The notes under the pieces were generated by a model. The model searched no databases. It saw only the letters and a list, made by a program, of their open reading frames with translations, and had not been told where the DNA came from. A stretch of DNA of 23,021 bases from contig CANBUA010000040.1 in the NCBI GenBank assembly GCA_947372535.1, positions 1-23,021 of the forward strand, given 5' to 3'. This stretch comes from Burkholderiales bacterium. GTDB taxonomy: Bacteria; Pseudomonadota; Gammaproteobacteria; Burkholderiales; Burkholderiaceae. Made by a program: the position numbers and the translations under genes. Shown here one piece after another: positions 1-8,054 of the stretch (position 1 is the stretch's first letter; each line of letters starts with the position of its first letter).

Positions 1-1536
1 TGCCACCTGCTGCCCGAGCTGGCCAACCGCCACGGGCTGATCACCGGCGCCACGGGGACGGGCAAGACCATCACGCTGCAAACGCTGGCCGAGAACTTCT
101 CGAAAATCGGTGTGCCAGTCTTCATGGCCGACATCAAGGGCGACCTCACTGGCATCTCTCAAAAGGGCAGCATCTCGCCCAAGCTGGCGGGCATTTTGAA
201 AGAGCGCGCGCTGGAGACGCCGCTCTCGCAGGCCTGCCCAACCGCGCTGTGGGATGTCTTCGGCCAGCAGGGCCACCCGGTGCGCGCCACCGTGTCCGAC
301 ATGGGGCCGTTGCTGCTCGCGCGCATGCTCAACCTGAACGACACGCAGGAGGGCGTGCTGCAACTGGTTTTCAAAATCGCCGACGACAACGGCCTGCTGC
401 TGCTCGATCTGAAAGACCTGCGCGCCATGCTCCAGCACGTGGGGGAGAACGCCAGCCAGTTCACCACCGAGTACGGCAACATCAGCCCGGCCAGCGTGGG
501 CGCCATCCAGCGCGGCCTGCTCCAGATCGATGAGCAAGGCGGCGACCAGTTCTTTGGCGAGCCCATGCTCGACATCCACGATTTCATGCAGACCACGGAT
601 GGTCAGGGCGTGATCAACATCCTGGCCGCCGACAAGCTGATGAACTCGCCGCGCCTGTATGCCACCTTCCTGCTGTGGATGCTGTCCGAGCTGTTCGAGG
701 CCCTGCCCGAGGTGGGCGATCTGGACAAACCCAAGCTGGTGTTTTTCTTTGACGAGGCCCACCTGCTGTTCAAGGACGCGCCCGCCGCGCTGATCGAACG
801 CATCGAGCTGGTCGTGCGCTTGGTGCGCTCCAAGGGCGTCGGCGTTTATTTCGTGACGCAGAACCCGCTGGACGTGCCCGATTCGGTGCTGGGCCAACTG
901 GGCAACCGCGTGCAGCACGCCCTGCGCGCCTTCACCCCACGCGACCAGAAAGCCGTCAAATCAGCCGCCGAGACCATGCGAGCCAACCCCGGCCTGGACA
1001 TCGCCACCGCGATCACCGAGCTGGCCGTGGGCGAGGCACTGATCAGCATGCTGGACGACAAAGGCCGCCCCGGTGTGACCCAACGCGTTTTCGTGTTGCC
1101 GCCAGGTAGTCAGATCGGGCCCATCACGCCCGAGCAGCGCCAGGCCTTGCTGAGCGGCTCGCTGGTGGCGGGCGTCTATGAAAAAACCGTGGACCGCGAA
1201 TCGGCCTATGAGAGGATCAAAGGCCGGGCGGTGGCCTCACCCACCACGGTCCCTGCTGGCAGCGCCTCATCTTCAATTGGCAAAAGCATGCGCGAAGAAG
1301 CCACCGATGCGGTGCGTGGTGGCGCAGCTGACGTCGCCACAGGTGCCGCGACCCAAGCCAGCGGCGGCTGGTTGAGCGATCTGGCCGGCGGCTTGCTCAA
1401 GGGCAGCGGCCGCAAGGATTCGGTGCTGGAAACGGTTGCCAAATCGGCGGCGCGCAGCATCGGCTCGACCGTGGGCCGGGAAATCATTCGAGGGGTGTTG
1501 GGCTCGATCCTGGGCGGCAACAACCGCCGGCGTTGA
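1..1536 (+). CDS. HerA-like / DUF853 (YjgR family) ATPase, 5'-truncated by window edge
   Basis: The reading frame is open from base 1 and ends at TGA 1534-1536, giving 511 residues. By comparison with E. coli YjgR (recalled), only about 15-20 N-terminal residues lie outside the window. Walker A is GATGTGKT at window residues 16-23, and Walker B is [11 protein letters not shown] with D251-E252. Other family-typical stretches are [25 protein letters not shown] and the C-terminal [10 protein letters not shown]...LGSILGG tail. Members are P-loop NTPases of the HerA/FtsK-like superfamily, predicted cytoplasmic, with poorly defined cellular role; a DNA- or protein-translocase-like activity is inference. 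The tail (about residues 395-460) is Ala/Gly/Ser-rich linker. It converges on lplT with a 19-nt gap and no visible terminator. The first ATG inside the window (112) is not the real start, because it would exclude Walker A. Confidence 0.93.
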   Translation, partial: CHLLPELANRHGLITGATGTGKTITLQTLAENFSKIGVPVFMADIKGDLTGISQKGSISPKLAGILKERALETPLSQACPTALWDVFGQQGHPVRATVSDMGPLLLARMLNLNDTQEGVLQLVFKIADDNGLLLLDLKDLRAMLQHVGENASQFTTEYGNISPASVGAIQRGLLQIDEQGGDQFFGEPMLDIHDFMQTTDGQGVINILAADKLMNSPRLYATFLLWMLSELFEALPEVGDLDKPKLVFFFDEAHLLFKDAPAALIERIELVVRLVRSKGVGVYFVTQNPLDVPDSVLGQLGNRVQHALRAFTPRDQKAVKSAAETMRANPGLDIATAITELAVGEALISMLDDKGRPGVTQRVFVLPPGSQIGPITPEQRQALLSGSLVAGVYEKTVDRESAYERIKGRAVASPTTVPAGSASSSIGKSMREEATDAVRGGAADVATGAATQASGGWLSDLAGGLLKGSGRKDSVLETVAKSAARSIGSTVGREIIRGVLGSILGGNNRRR

Positions 1537-1555
1537 GCTGATCAAGTCCCGGCGG

Positions 1556-2836
1556 TCAGTGATGTCCGTCGCTCTTGGCGATCTGCAATAAGCGGTTGAT
1601 CTCACCCCGATGGTTGATGGTGTTGCGCCAGTGCCAGACGCCCACCATGAACATCGCCAGCGACACCACCACCCCGAAGGCGGTGATGGCGCCATAGGCC
1701 GACAGGCCTTGCTCGGTCAGGCCGCTGTAGAGCGCGCCCATCAAAAGGATGCAGGCCTGCTCGTTGAAGTTCTGCACGGCGATGGAGCGGCCCGAGCCCA
1801 TCAGGCTGTGCCCGCGGTGCTGAAGCAGCGCGTTCATTGGCACGACCAGGAAGCCACCCAGGCCACCCAACACGATGAAAAAGGGAATGGCCACATGCAG
1901 GTCACGGATGGCGTTCATGAAGATGACCAGCAGGCCCATCAACACGCCCAGCGGGATCACCCGCACGGCCCAATCCAGGCGCATCCAGACGGACGCCACG
2001 ATGGCGCCGACCGCCGTGCCAATGGCCACCACACCGACCAGCAGCGAGGCCTTGGTCGTGTCATAGCCCAAGGAGGCACCAGCCCAGGCCAGCACGATGT
2101 AGCGCAGGTTACCCGAAACGCCCCAGAACAAGGTCGTGGTCACCAAGGAGATCTGGCCCAGCTTGTCACGCCACAGGCGCACATTGCACTGCCAGAAATC
2201 ACGCCACACCGAGATGGCATCGGCTGGAAATGCCTGCAGAGGCGTGGCCGTGCGCGGGATGCGCAAATTGAACAGCGCCGCCGCGATGTAGAGCAGCACC
2301 AGGCTGGAGATCGCCGCCTCGGGCGGGGTGTCCACATTGGTGTCGAACATCGGCAGGTCAAAAGCCAGCAAGTGCGGTGAGACCACAGGCCCCATCAATT
2401 GCCCACCCAGCACCACACCCAGGATGATCGAGGTGATGGTCAGCCCCTCGATCCAGCCATTGGCCTTGACCAGCTGTGATGATGGCAACAGCTCGGTGAG
2501 GATGCCGTATTTGGCCGGCGAATAAGCCGCGGCCCCCAATCCAACGATGGCATACGCCGCCAGGGGATGCGCCCCGAACAGCATGGCCAGACAGCCCACC
2601 ACCTTGACGGCGTTGGACAGGAACATGACTTTGCCCTTGGGGATGGCGTCGGCGAAAGCACCCACGAAGGGTGCCAGCACCACGTAGAACAAGGCAAACA
2701 TGGGCACGAGCGCGGCGCGCTCCCACTCATCGGCACCGGTGCTCTTGAGCAACTGCACAGCCGCCACGAACAAGGCGTTGTCGGCCAGCGAGCTGCAAAA
2801 CTGCGCGGCCATGATGGTGTAAAAACCTTTTTTCAT
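1556..2836 (-). CDS. lplT: Lysophospholipid transporter LplT (MFS)
   Basis: A 426-aa major-facilitator protein of about 12 membrane segments. Family-typical stretches include AAQFCSSLADNALFVAAVQL at the N-terminus, GAAAYSPAKYGILTELLP, TTLFWGVSGNLRYIVLAWA and GGFLVVPMNALLQHRGHSLMG. LplT flips lysophospholipids inward across the cytoplasmic membrane for re-acylation; in enterobacteria its partner is the Aas acyltransferase, which is not in this window. The frame stays open to 3565 on this strand, but that upstream part is antisense to alr. The start chosen, ATG at 2836, gives MKKGFYTIM directly before the first membrane segment. No Shine-Dalgarno precedes it; an extended -10 lies 9 nt upstream, so the leader is probably very short. 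Divergent from alr, convergent with the YjgR-type gene. Confidence 0.92.
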   Translation of the reverse strand: MKKGFYTIMAAQFCSSLADNALFVAAVQLLKSTGADEWERAALVPMFALFYVVLAPFVGAFADAIPKGKVMFLSNAVKVVGCLAMLFGAHPLAAYAIVGLGAAAYSPAKYGILTELLPSSQLVKANGWIEGLTITSIILGVVLGGQLMGPVVSPHLLAFDLPMFDTNVDTPPEAAISSLVLLYIAAALFNLRIPRTATPLQAFPADAISVWRDFWQCNVRLWRDKLGQISLVTTTLFWGVSGNLRYIVLAWAGASLGYDTTKASLLVGVVAIGTAVGAIVASVWMRLDWAVRVIPLGVLMGLLVIFMNAIRDLHVAIPFFIVLGGLGGFLVVPMNALLQHRGHSLMGSGRSIAVQNFNEQACILLMGALYSGLTEQGLSAYGAITAFGVVVSLAMFMVGVWHWRNTINHRGEINRLLQIAKSDGHH

Positions 2837-2845
2837 CCGGGGCGG

Positions 2846-2854
2846 GTTATAGCA
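2846..2854 (-). promoter_or_regulatory. Extended -10 promoter for lplT
   Basis: On the minus strand the sequence reads TGC-TATAAC, an extended -10 (TGnTATAAT with one mismatch), 9 nt before the lplT ATG at 2836. No convincing -35 is seen at 16-18 nt, as is common for extended -10 promoters. The predicted start lies within about 0-4 nt of the start codon, implying a leaderless or nearly leaderless mRNA. Inference from motif and spacing only. Confidence 0.5.
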
Positions 2855-2912
2855 CGTCGGCCTCGTCATTCCGCGACCAAGACACGCTTGCATGGGGGTT
2901 GCGCGGCCCTGG

Positions 2913-2918
2913 CAAAAT
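2913..2918 (+). promoter_or_regulatory. Possible -10 box for alr (CAAAAT)
   Basis: CAAAAT lies 6 nt before the preferred alr ATG at 2925. A poor -35 (TTGCAT at 2888-2893, spacer 19) is the only upstream partner. If real, transcription would begin at about the start codon. Weak match; listed because the lplT-alr spacer is only 88 nt and must hold both promoters. Confidence 0.3.
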
Positions 2919-2924
2919 GCGCAC

Positions 2925-4046
2925 ATGCCCCGCACGCTTGAAGCCCTGATCCACACGGAAGCCCTGCAACACAACCTGGAACGAGCGCGTGAGTGCGCGC
3001 CGGACGCCCGCATCTGGGCGGTGGTCAAAGCCAATGGGTATGGCCATGGCATTGAGCGTGTGTTCGAGGGCTTGCACCGAACCGACGGCTTCGCCTTGCT
3101 CGACATTGCCGAGGCAGAGCGCCTGCGCCGACTCGACTGGCGCGGCCCCATCCTGCTGATCGAAGGCGCCTTCGATGCCCGAGACCTGGAGTGGTGCTCA
3201 CGCCTGAACTTGTGGCACACCGTGCACCAAGAGCAGCAAATCGACTGGCTTGCCATCCACAAAACCGAGTGGCCCCACCGTGTCTTCCTCAAGATGAACT
3301 CGGGCATGAACCGTCTGGGTTTCACGCCGGATGCCTTCCGCAATGCCTGGGTGCGCCTATCGGCCTTACCCCAGGTCGAAGAGGTCTCGCTGATGACGCA
3401 TTTCGCCGATGCCGATGATGACGTGGGCATCGGCCAGCAAAGCGCGATTTTCCTCAAGCACACGGCCGACCTGCCCGGCGAGCGCAGCCTGTGCAACAGC
3501 GCTGGCGTGCTGCGCCACGCCCACGACCCCGCCATCCGCGCCGATTGGGTGCGCCCCGGGGTCATGCTTTACGGCGCCTCACCCGATTACCCAGAGCACG
3601 ATGCCGCCCACTGGGGTTTGCAGCCGGCCATGACCTTGCGCACCACCCTCATCGGCATCCAGCACCTGCAAGCTGGCGACACGGTGGGTTACGGCAGCCG
3701 ATTCAAAGCCTCGGCGGCCATGCGCATTGGCGTGGTGGCCTGCGGCTATGCCGACGGCTACCCTCGCCATGCGACTGATGGCACACCCTTGCTGGTCGAT
3801 GGCCAGCGCGTGAGCCTGGTCGGGCGCGTGTCCATGGACATGATCACGGTGGACCTCACCCAAGCCCCCCACGCCCGCATCGGCAGCGAAGTCACCCTCT
3901 GGGGCCAGGGCCCCGTGAAAGATGGCCAGCCCACCGTGCTGCCCATCGACGAAGTCGCCCGACATTGCGGCACCATCGGCTACGAGCTGATGTGCGCCGT
4001 CTCTCAACGCGTGAGCGTCGAAGTCCGCCACCCGCACCACCCTTGA
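2925..4046 (+). CDS. alr: Alanine racemase
   Basis: A 373-aa fold-type III PLP enzyme interconverting L- and D-alanine, which supplies D-Ala for peptidoglycan. The PLP lysine is K35 in AVVKANGYGHG and the catalytic tyrosine is Y256 in VGYGSRFKA. Also typical are MNRLGF, LCNSAGVL, WVRPGVMLYG and VGRVSMDMITVD. The frame is open to an upstream start at 2892, but ATG 2925 (MPRTLEALIHTEALQHNL) aligns with the usual N-terminus of Alr. Length is normal for the family. The thioesterase and radA follow at 10 nt and 1 nt, suggesting co-transcription. A single racemase gene is visible, so the biosynthetic Alr versus catabolic DadX type cannot be decided; the absence of a neighbouring dadA favours Alr. 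Confidence 0.95.
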   Translation: MPRTLEALIHTEALQHNLERARECAPDARIWAVVKANGYGHGIERVFEGLHRTDGFALLDIAEAERLRRLDWRGPILLIEGAFDARDLEWCSRLNLWHTVHQEQQIDWLAIHKTEWPHRVFLKMNSGMNRLGFTPDAFRNAWVRLSALPQVEEVSLMTHFADADDDVGIGQQSAIFLKHTADLPGERSLCNSAGVLRHAHDPAIRADWVRPGVMLYGASPDYPEHDAAHWGLQPAMTLRTTLIGIQHLQAGDTVGYGSRFKASAAMRIGVVACGYADGYPRHATDGTPLLVDGQRVSLVGRVSMDMITVDLTQAPHARIGSEVTLWGQGPVKDGQPTVLPIDEVARHCGTIGYELMCAVSQRVSVEVRHPHHP

Positions 4047-4056
4047 ATTGCCCACC

Positions 4057-4548
4057 ATGGACATCGAAGCCCAACGCCACCAACTCCGCATGACGGTCCT
4101 CATGACGCCCGACATGGCCAACTTCTCGGGCAATGTCCACGGCGGGACCATCCTCAAGATGCTCGACCAGGTGGCCTATGCCTGCGCCAGCCGCTATGCG
4201 GGCTGCTACGTGGTCACCTTGTCGGTCGATCAGGTCACCTTCCGCCAGCCCATCCACGTGGGCGAGCTGGTGACCTTCCTGGCGTCGGTGAATTTCACTG
4301 GCACCTCGTCCATGGAGATCGGCGTCAAGGTGATCGCCGAGAACATCCGCTCGCAGGTGGTGCGCCATGCCAACAGCTGCTTCTTCACCATGGTGGCGGT
4401 GGACGATGACGGCACGCCCACGGCCGTGCCGCCTCTGACGCCGGCCACGGCTGAAGAACAACAACGCTTTGACGGCGCCAAAATGCGCCGCCAGCTGCGT
4501 CAGGAACTTGATCGGCGCTTTCAAGCCATCAAGGATGGGACCGCCTGA
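4057..4548 (+). CDS. Acyl-CoA thioesterase, hotdog fold (YciA/BACH-like)
   Basis: A 163-aa single hotdog domain. The active-site helix reads NFSGNVHGGTILKMLDQVAYACA, with the conserved N26, H28-GG and acidic D37 expected for hexameric YciA/BACH-type thioesterases, which hydrolyse acyl-CoA to free acid and CoA. TLSVDQVTFRQPIHVGELV and the VKVIAEN strand complete the fold. ATG 4057 is preferred; a TTG at 4048 would add three residues. No clear Shine-Dalgarno precedes either, so reinitiation after alr (10 nt upstream) is likely. The stop lies 1 nt before radA ATG, consistent with translational coupling. The C-terminal about 35 residues are charged (EEQQRFDGAKMRRQLRQEL) and probably helical. Acyl-chain specificity cannot be read from sequence. 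Confidence 0.88.
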   Translation: MDIEAQRHQLRMTVLMTPDMANFSGNVHGGTILKMLDQVAYACASRYAGCYVVTLSVDQVTFRQPIHVGELVTFLASVNFTGTSSMEIGVKVIAENIRSQVVRHANSCFFTMVAVDDDGTPTAVPPLTPATAEEQQRFDGAKMRRQLRQELDRRFQAIKDGTA

Positions 4549-4549
4549 C

Positions 4550-5917
4550 ATGGCCAAGGAGAAAACGGTCTTCACCTGCAGCGAATGCGGCGGCATCAGT
4601 CCCAAGTGGCTGGGCAAGTGCCCGCATTGCAACGCCTGGAACACGCTGGAAGAAACGCGCGCCGAGACTGCGCCCAAGCACCGCATGCAAGCCCTGGCCA
4701 AGGGCCTGGCCGCGCCTCAGCCGGTCACCACCCTGTCGGACATCGAAGCGGGCGACGTGGCCCGCACGCCCACGGGCATTGATGAACTTGACCGCGTGCT
4801 GGGCGGCGGCATCGTCGCCGGCGGTGTGGTGCTGATCGGTGGTGATCCAGGCATCGGCAAATCGACCTTGCTGTTGCAGGCGCTCGATGCACTCTCGCAC
4901 CACAAAAAAGTGCTCTACGTCACGGGCGAAGAAAGTGGCGCCCAGGTCGCCATGCGCGCCCATCGGCTGGGCCTGAGCGGCCAGGCCATCCGCGTGCAGG
5001 CCGAGATCCAGTTGGAAAACATCGCCGCCACCCTGGAGGCGGAAAAACCGGATTTTTGTGTGATCGACTCCATCCAGACGGTCTACAGCGAAGCCTTGAC
5101 CTCGGCCCCCGGCTCGGTCGCCCAGGTGCGCGAATGCGCCGCCCACCTCACGCGCCTGGCCAAGTCCAGCGGCTGCGCCATGGTGCTGGTTGGGCATGTG
5201 ACCAAGGAAGGCGCACTGGCAGGGCCGCGCGTGCTCGAACACATCGTCGACACCGTCTTGTATTTTGAAGGCGACACGCACAGCAGTTTCCGCCTGATCC
5301 GCGCCATCAAGAACCGCTTTGGCGCGGTCAACGAGATCGGCGTTTTCGCGATGACGGAAAAAGGCCTGAAGGGCGTCAGCAACCCCAGCGCCATCTTCCT
5401 GTCCACGCACAGCGAGCCCGTGCCCGGTTCCTGCGTGCTGGTGACGCTGGAAGGCACACGTCCTTTGCTGGTCGAGATCCAGGCCTTGGTCGACTCCGGC
5501 GGGCCCAGCCCCCGGCGTCTGAGCGTGGGCCTGGACCGCGACCGCCTGGCCATGCTCCTGGCCGTGCTGCACCGCCATGCAGGCATTGCTTGTGGCGATC
5601 AGGACGTGTTCGTCAATGCGGTGGGCGGTGTGCGCATCAGCGAGCCCGCCGCCGACCTGGCCGTGATGCTGGCCATCCAGAGCAGCATGCGCGGGCGGGC
5701 GCTGCCCAAGGGCTTCATCGCCTTTGGCGAGGTGGGCCTGGCGGGTGAAGTCCGCCCTGCCCCGCGTGGTCAGGACCGCCTGAAGGAAGCCGCCAAGCTG
5801 GGCTTCACGATGGCCGTGGTGCCCAGCGCCAATGCGCCCAAGAAGCCCATCGAAGGCCTGACCATCCACGCGGTGGACCGCATCGAGCAAGCCGTCACGC
5901 TGCTGCGCGATCTTTGA
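4550..5917 (+). CDS. radA: DNA repair protein RadA (Sms)
   Basis: A 455-aa RecA-like branch-migration helicase acting in recombination and repair of stalled forks. The N-terminal zinc finger has C10, C13, C24 and C27. The Walker A motif is GDPGIGKS at 98-105 (K104). The RadA-specific KNRFG motif is at 254-258. The C-terminal Lon-like domain includes VGGVRISEPAADLAV and AFGEVGLAGEVRP. ATG 4550 starts the canonical MAKEKTVFTCSECG; the frame extends upstream into the thioesterase gene but that part is not RadA-like. GGGA at 4537-4540 is a plausible ribosome site. It is the last gene of the alr run, and its stop TGA abuts the stop of murJ on the other strand with no intervening base. Confidence 0.97.
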   Translation: MAKEKTVFTCSECGGISPKWLGKCPHCNAWNTLEETRAETAPKHRMQALAKGLAAPQPVTTLSDIEAGDVARTPTGIDELDRVLGGGIVAGGVVLIGGDPGIGKSTLLLQALDALSHHKKVLYVTGEESGAQVAMRAHRLGLSGQAIRVQAEIQLENIAATLEAEKPDFCVIDSIQTVYSEALTSAPGSVAQVRECAAHLTRLAKSSGCAMVLVGHVTKEGALAGPRVLEHIVDTVLYFEGDTHSSFRLIRAIKNRFGAVNEIGVFAMTEKGLKGVSNPSAIFLSTHSEPVPGSCVLVTLEGTRPLLVEIQALVDSGGPSPRRLSVGLDRDRLAMLLAVLHRHAGIACGDQDVFVNAVGGVRISEPAADLAVMLAIQSSMRGRALPKGFIAFGEVGLAGEVRPAPRGQDRLKEAAKLGFTMAVVPSANAPKKPIEGLTIHAVDRIEQAVTLLRDL

Positions 5918-7480
5918 TCAGCGCTTCAAGGTCTTGCGCAGGTTCAGGCCCATGAGCGTCAAGAGCCCGAAATAGCTCCCCGCAGCCCCGACCAGGCAAG
6001 CGGCCATCACCCCCACGCGCAACCAGGGCTGAGAGCGCCAGGCCAGCCAGTCGAAGTGGTGCCCCACCGCCCACAGGGCCGAACCGACCACCACCGTGGC
6101 CAACAACACCTTGGCGGAAAATGCGCCCCAGCCTGCTTCGGGGTGATAACGCCCCGCACGTCGCAGACCGATCAACAGCCACCCCGCATTGACCAGCGAG
6201 GCCAGCCCAATCGACAGCGCCAGCCCAGCCTGCGCCAAGAAGGGCACCAGCACCAGGTTGAGCAACTGCGTCAGCACCAACACGGCGATGCCGATGCGCA
6301 CCGGCGTGCGGATGTTTTGCGTGGCATAAAAACCTGGCGCCAGGATCTTCACCCCGATCAAGCCCATCAGGCCAACGCCATAGCCCATGAGCGCCATCAC
6401 GGTCTGATCCACGTCATGGCCAGTGAAGCGCCCGTAGTGGTAAAGCACGGCCACCAGCGGCTTGGCAAACACCAGCAAAGCCACCGCGGCGGGCAAGGCC
6501 AGAAGCAGCACCAGGCGCAAGCCCCAATCCAGCAGTGCCGAGAACTCGGCCATGTCGCCCTTGGCCTGGGCCTTGGACAACTGCGGCAGCAGCACGACCC
6601 CCAGCGCCACGCCCAGCATGGCAGTCGGGAACTCCATCAGGCGGTCGGCATAGGTCAGCCAGGACACAGCGCCAGCGCCCAGGTGGGAAGCGATCTGCGT
6701 GTTGGCAAGCAGGGACAGCTGAGCCACCGACACGCCCAGCAGCGCAGGCGCCATCTGCCGCAGGATACGATGCACGCCATCGTGCGTCCACGCCGCACGC
6801 AAGGCCGACCAGCTGGTGGCGATGCGCGGCACCATGCCCTGCTTGGCCAGCGCAGGCACCTGAACAGCCAACTGCACGAAACCACCGATCATCACGCCGA
6901 TGGCCAGGGCCATCACCGGTGAAATGCCATGTGACGCCAGCACAGGCGCCAGGAACAAAGCCGCGCCAATCACGCACAGATTGAGCAAAACGGGCGTGGC
7001 AGCCGGCACCGCGAAATGCCCCCACGTGTTGAGGATGCCAGCACTCAGCGCCACCAGCGACATGCAGAAAATGTAGGGAAACATCCAGCGCGTCATGATC
7101 ACGGCGGCATCGAAGCCCCCGCTTTCTTTCAGGCCAGAAGCCATCAGCCAAACCAGGCCAGGCGCGGCCAGGATGCCGAGCAGCGAGACCGCCAACAACA
7201 CCCAGAACAGCACGCTGCCGACCGCATTGATCAGCCGATGCGTGGCCTCCTGGCCCTGGCGGGTGCGGCTTTCGGCCAGGATGGGCACGAAGGCCTGGGA
7301 AAACGCGCCTTCGGCAAACAGGCGACGCAGCAGATTGGGGATGCGAAAAGCGACCTGAAAAGCGTCGGTGGTCGCGCTGGCACCGAAGGCCGAAGCCACG
7401 AGCAGCTCACGAACCAGCCCCGTGATGCGCGATGCCAGCGTCAGCAAGGACACGGTGGAGGCAGATTTCAACAAGCTCAT
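5918..7480 (-). CDS. murJ: Lipid II flippase MurJ (MviN)
   Basis: A 520-aa polytopic membrane protein, about 14 membrane segments, of the MOP exporter superfamily. It flips lipid II across the cytoplasmic membrane in peptidoglycan synthesis. The N-terminus MSLLKSASTVSLLTLASRITG aligns directly with E. coli MurJ, and FRIPNLLRRLFAEGAFSQAFVPIL is the family hallmark. The frame is open further upstream but that extension is unlike MurJ, so ATG 7480 is firm. There is no Shine-Dalgarno; a perfect TATAAT lies 7 nt before the ATG, so the mRNA is probably leaderless. It is divergent from rpsT (169 nt between start codons), an arrangement common in betaproteobacteria. Confidence 0.96.
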   Translation of the reverse strand: MSLLKSASTVSLLTLASRITGLVRELLVASAFGASATTDAFQVAFRIPNLLRRLFAEGAFSQAFVPILAESRTRQGQEATHRLINAVGSVLFWVLLAVSLLGILAAPGLVWLMASGLKESGGFDAAVIMTRWMFPYIFCMSLVALSAGILNTWGHFAVPAATPVLLNLCVIGAALFLAPVLASHGISPVMALAIGVMIGGFVQLAVQVPALAKQGMVPRIATSWSALRAAWTHDGVHRILRQMAPALLGVSVAQLSLLANTQIASHLGAGAVSWLTYADRLMEFPTAMLGVALGVVLLPQLSKAQAKGDMAEFSALLDWGLRLVLLLALPAAVALLVFAKPLVAVLYHYGRFTGHDVDQTVMALMGYGVGLMGLIGVKILAPGFYATQNIRTPVRIGIAVLVLTQLLNLVLVPFLAQAGLALSIGLASLVNAGWLLIGLRRAGRYHPEAGWGAFSAKVLLATVVVGSALWAVGHHFDWLAWRSQPWLRVGVMAACLVGAAGSYFGLLTLMGLNLRKTLKR

Positions 7481-7487
7481 GGCCGGC

Positions 7488-7493
7488 ATTATA
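7488..7493 (-). promoter_or_regulatory. murJ -10 box (TATAAT), leaderless configuration
   Basis: A perfect TATAAT on the minus strand, with GCCGGCC between it and the murJ ATG at 7480. A start site 7 nt downstream would be the A of ATG. No good -35 is visible at 16-18 nt. See the finding on leaderless starts. Confidence 0.6.
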
Positions 7494-7525
7494 GGAAGCG
7501 CCTGGTGAGGCTTGGCGCACGGCAC

Positions 7526-7554
7526 TAGGCAAGGCCCAAATGGCGCGCTATAAT
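7526..7554 (+). promoter_or_regulatory. Sigma-70 promoter of rpsT
   Basis: TAGGCA (7526-7531, four of six consensus -35 positions), spacer 17, then perfect TATAAT (7549-7554). The predicted start is near 7561, giving an rpsT leader of about 88 nt. Confidence 0.75.
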
Positions 7555-7595
7555 CCAAGGCTTTTCCACCAACATGTCCTTGTGGGGTGCGAATT

Positions 7596-7620
7596 GGCCG
7601 TTTGCCTCAAGGCAGTGGCC
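7596..7620 (+). promoter_or_regulatory. Hairpin in rpsT leader
   Basis: GGCC (7596-7599) pairs with GGCC (7617-7620), and TGCC (7603-7606) pairs with GGCA (7611-7614) around a TCAA tetraloop, with a short internal loop. It sits in the untranslated leader about 30 nt before the rpsT ATG. S20 is known in E. coli to repress its own translation; that this hairpin serves that role is inference. Confidence 0.4.
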
Positions 7621-7649
7621 AGGCATCTGCAGGGCAAAATGAAAACACC

Positions 7650-7943
7650 ATGGCATCAGCATCGAAGCCCAAGAAGACCGTCCGCATTGCCTCTGGCCGC
7701 AAGCGCGTTCGTCAAGACATCAAACTGAACGCCGCCAACTCGGCCCTGCGTTCGAAGTTCCGCACCGCCGTCAAGGGCGTGCTCAAGGCTGTTCAAGCTG
7801 GCGACAAGTCCAAGGCGTCTGACGCCTTCAAGACGGCTCAAAGCGTGATCGATTCGATCGCCGACAAGGGCATCTTCCACAAGAACAAGGCCGCTCGCCA
7901 CAAGAGCCGTCTGGCCGCCAAGGTCAAGGCACTCGCTGCCTGA
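7650..7943 (+). CDS. rpsT: 30S ribosomal protein S20
   Basis: A 97-aa highly basic protein, one of the primary 16S rRNA binders of the small subunit. [42 protein letters not shown] and [19 protein letters not shown] match the S20 family and have its typical length. ATG 7650 gives the standard N-terminus; the open frame upstream to 7587 is leader. Initiation looks weak: AGGG at 7631-7634 is 15 nt from this ATG but only 4 nt from an out-of-frame ATG at 7639. Own promoter upstream and an intrinsic terminator downstream make it a single-gene unit. Confidence 0.97.
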   Translation: MASASKPKKTVRIASGRKRVRQDIKLNAANSALRSKFRTAVKGVLKAVQAGDKSKASDAFKTAQSVIDSIADKGIFHKNKAARHKSRLAAKVKALAA

Positions 7944-8001
7944 TTGTCATCGATCCAGCGTGCCTCAGGGCAGTCTGGATTGATCGAGGTGCAAGGCACA
8001 A

Positions 8002-8030
8002 AAAAAGGCTCGCCAATGGCGAGCCTTTTT
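8002..8030. terminator. Bidirectional intrinsic terminator between rpsT and the small peptide gene
   Basis: GGCTCGCC (8007-8014), loop AAT, GGCGAGCC (8018-8025): a perfect 8-bp GC-rich stem flanked by A-run and T5, so it works in both directions. It lies 58 nt after the rpsT stop and 24 nt after the stop of the minus-strand peptide gene. Confidence 0.93.
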
Positions 8031-8054
8031 CATGTCAGAACTGCTTGCGGCAGA

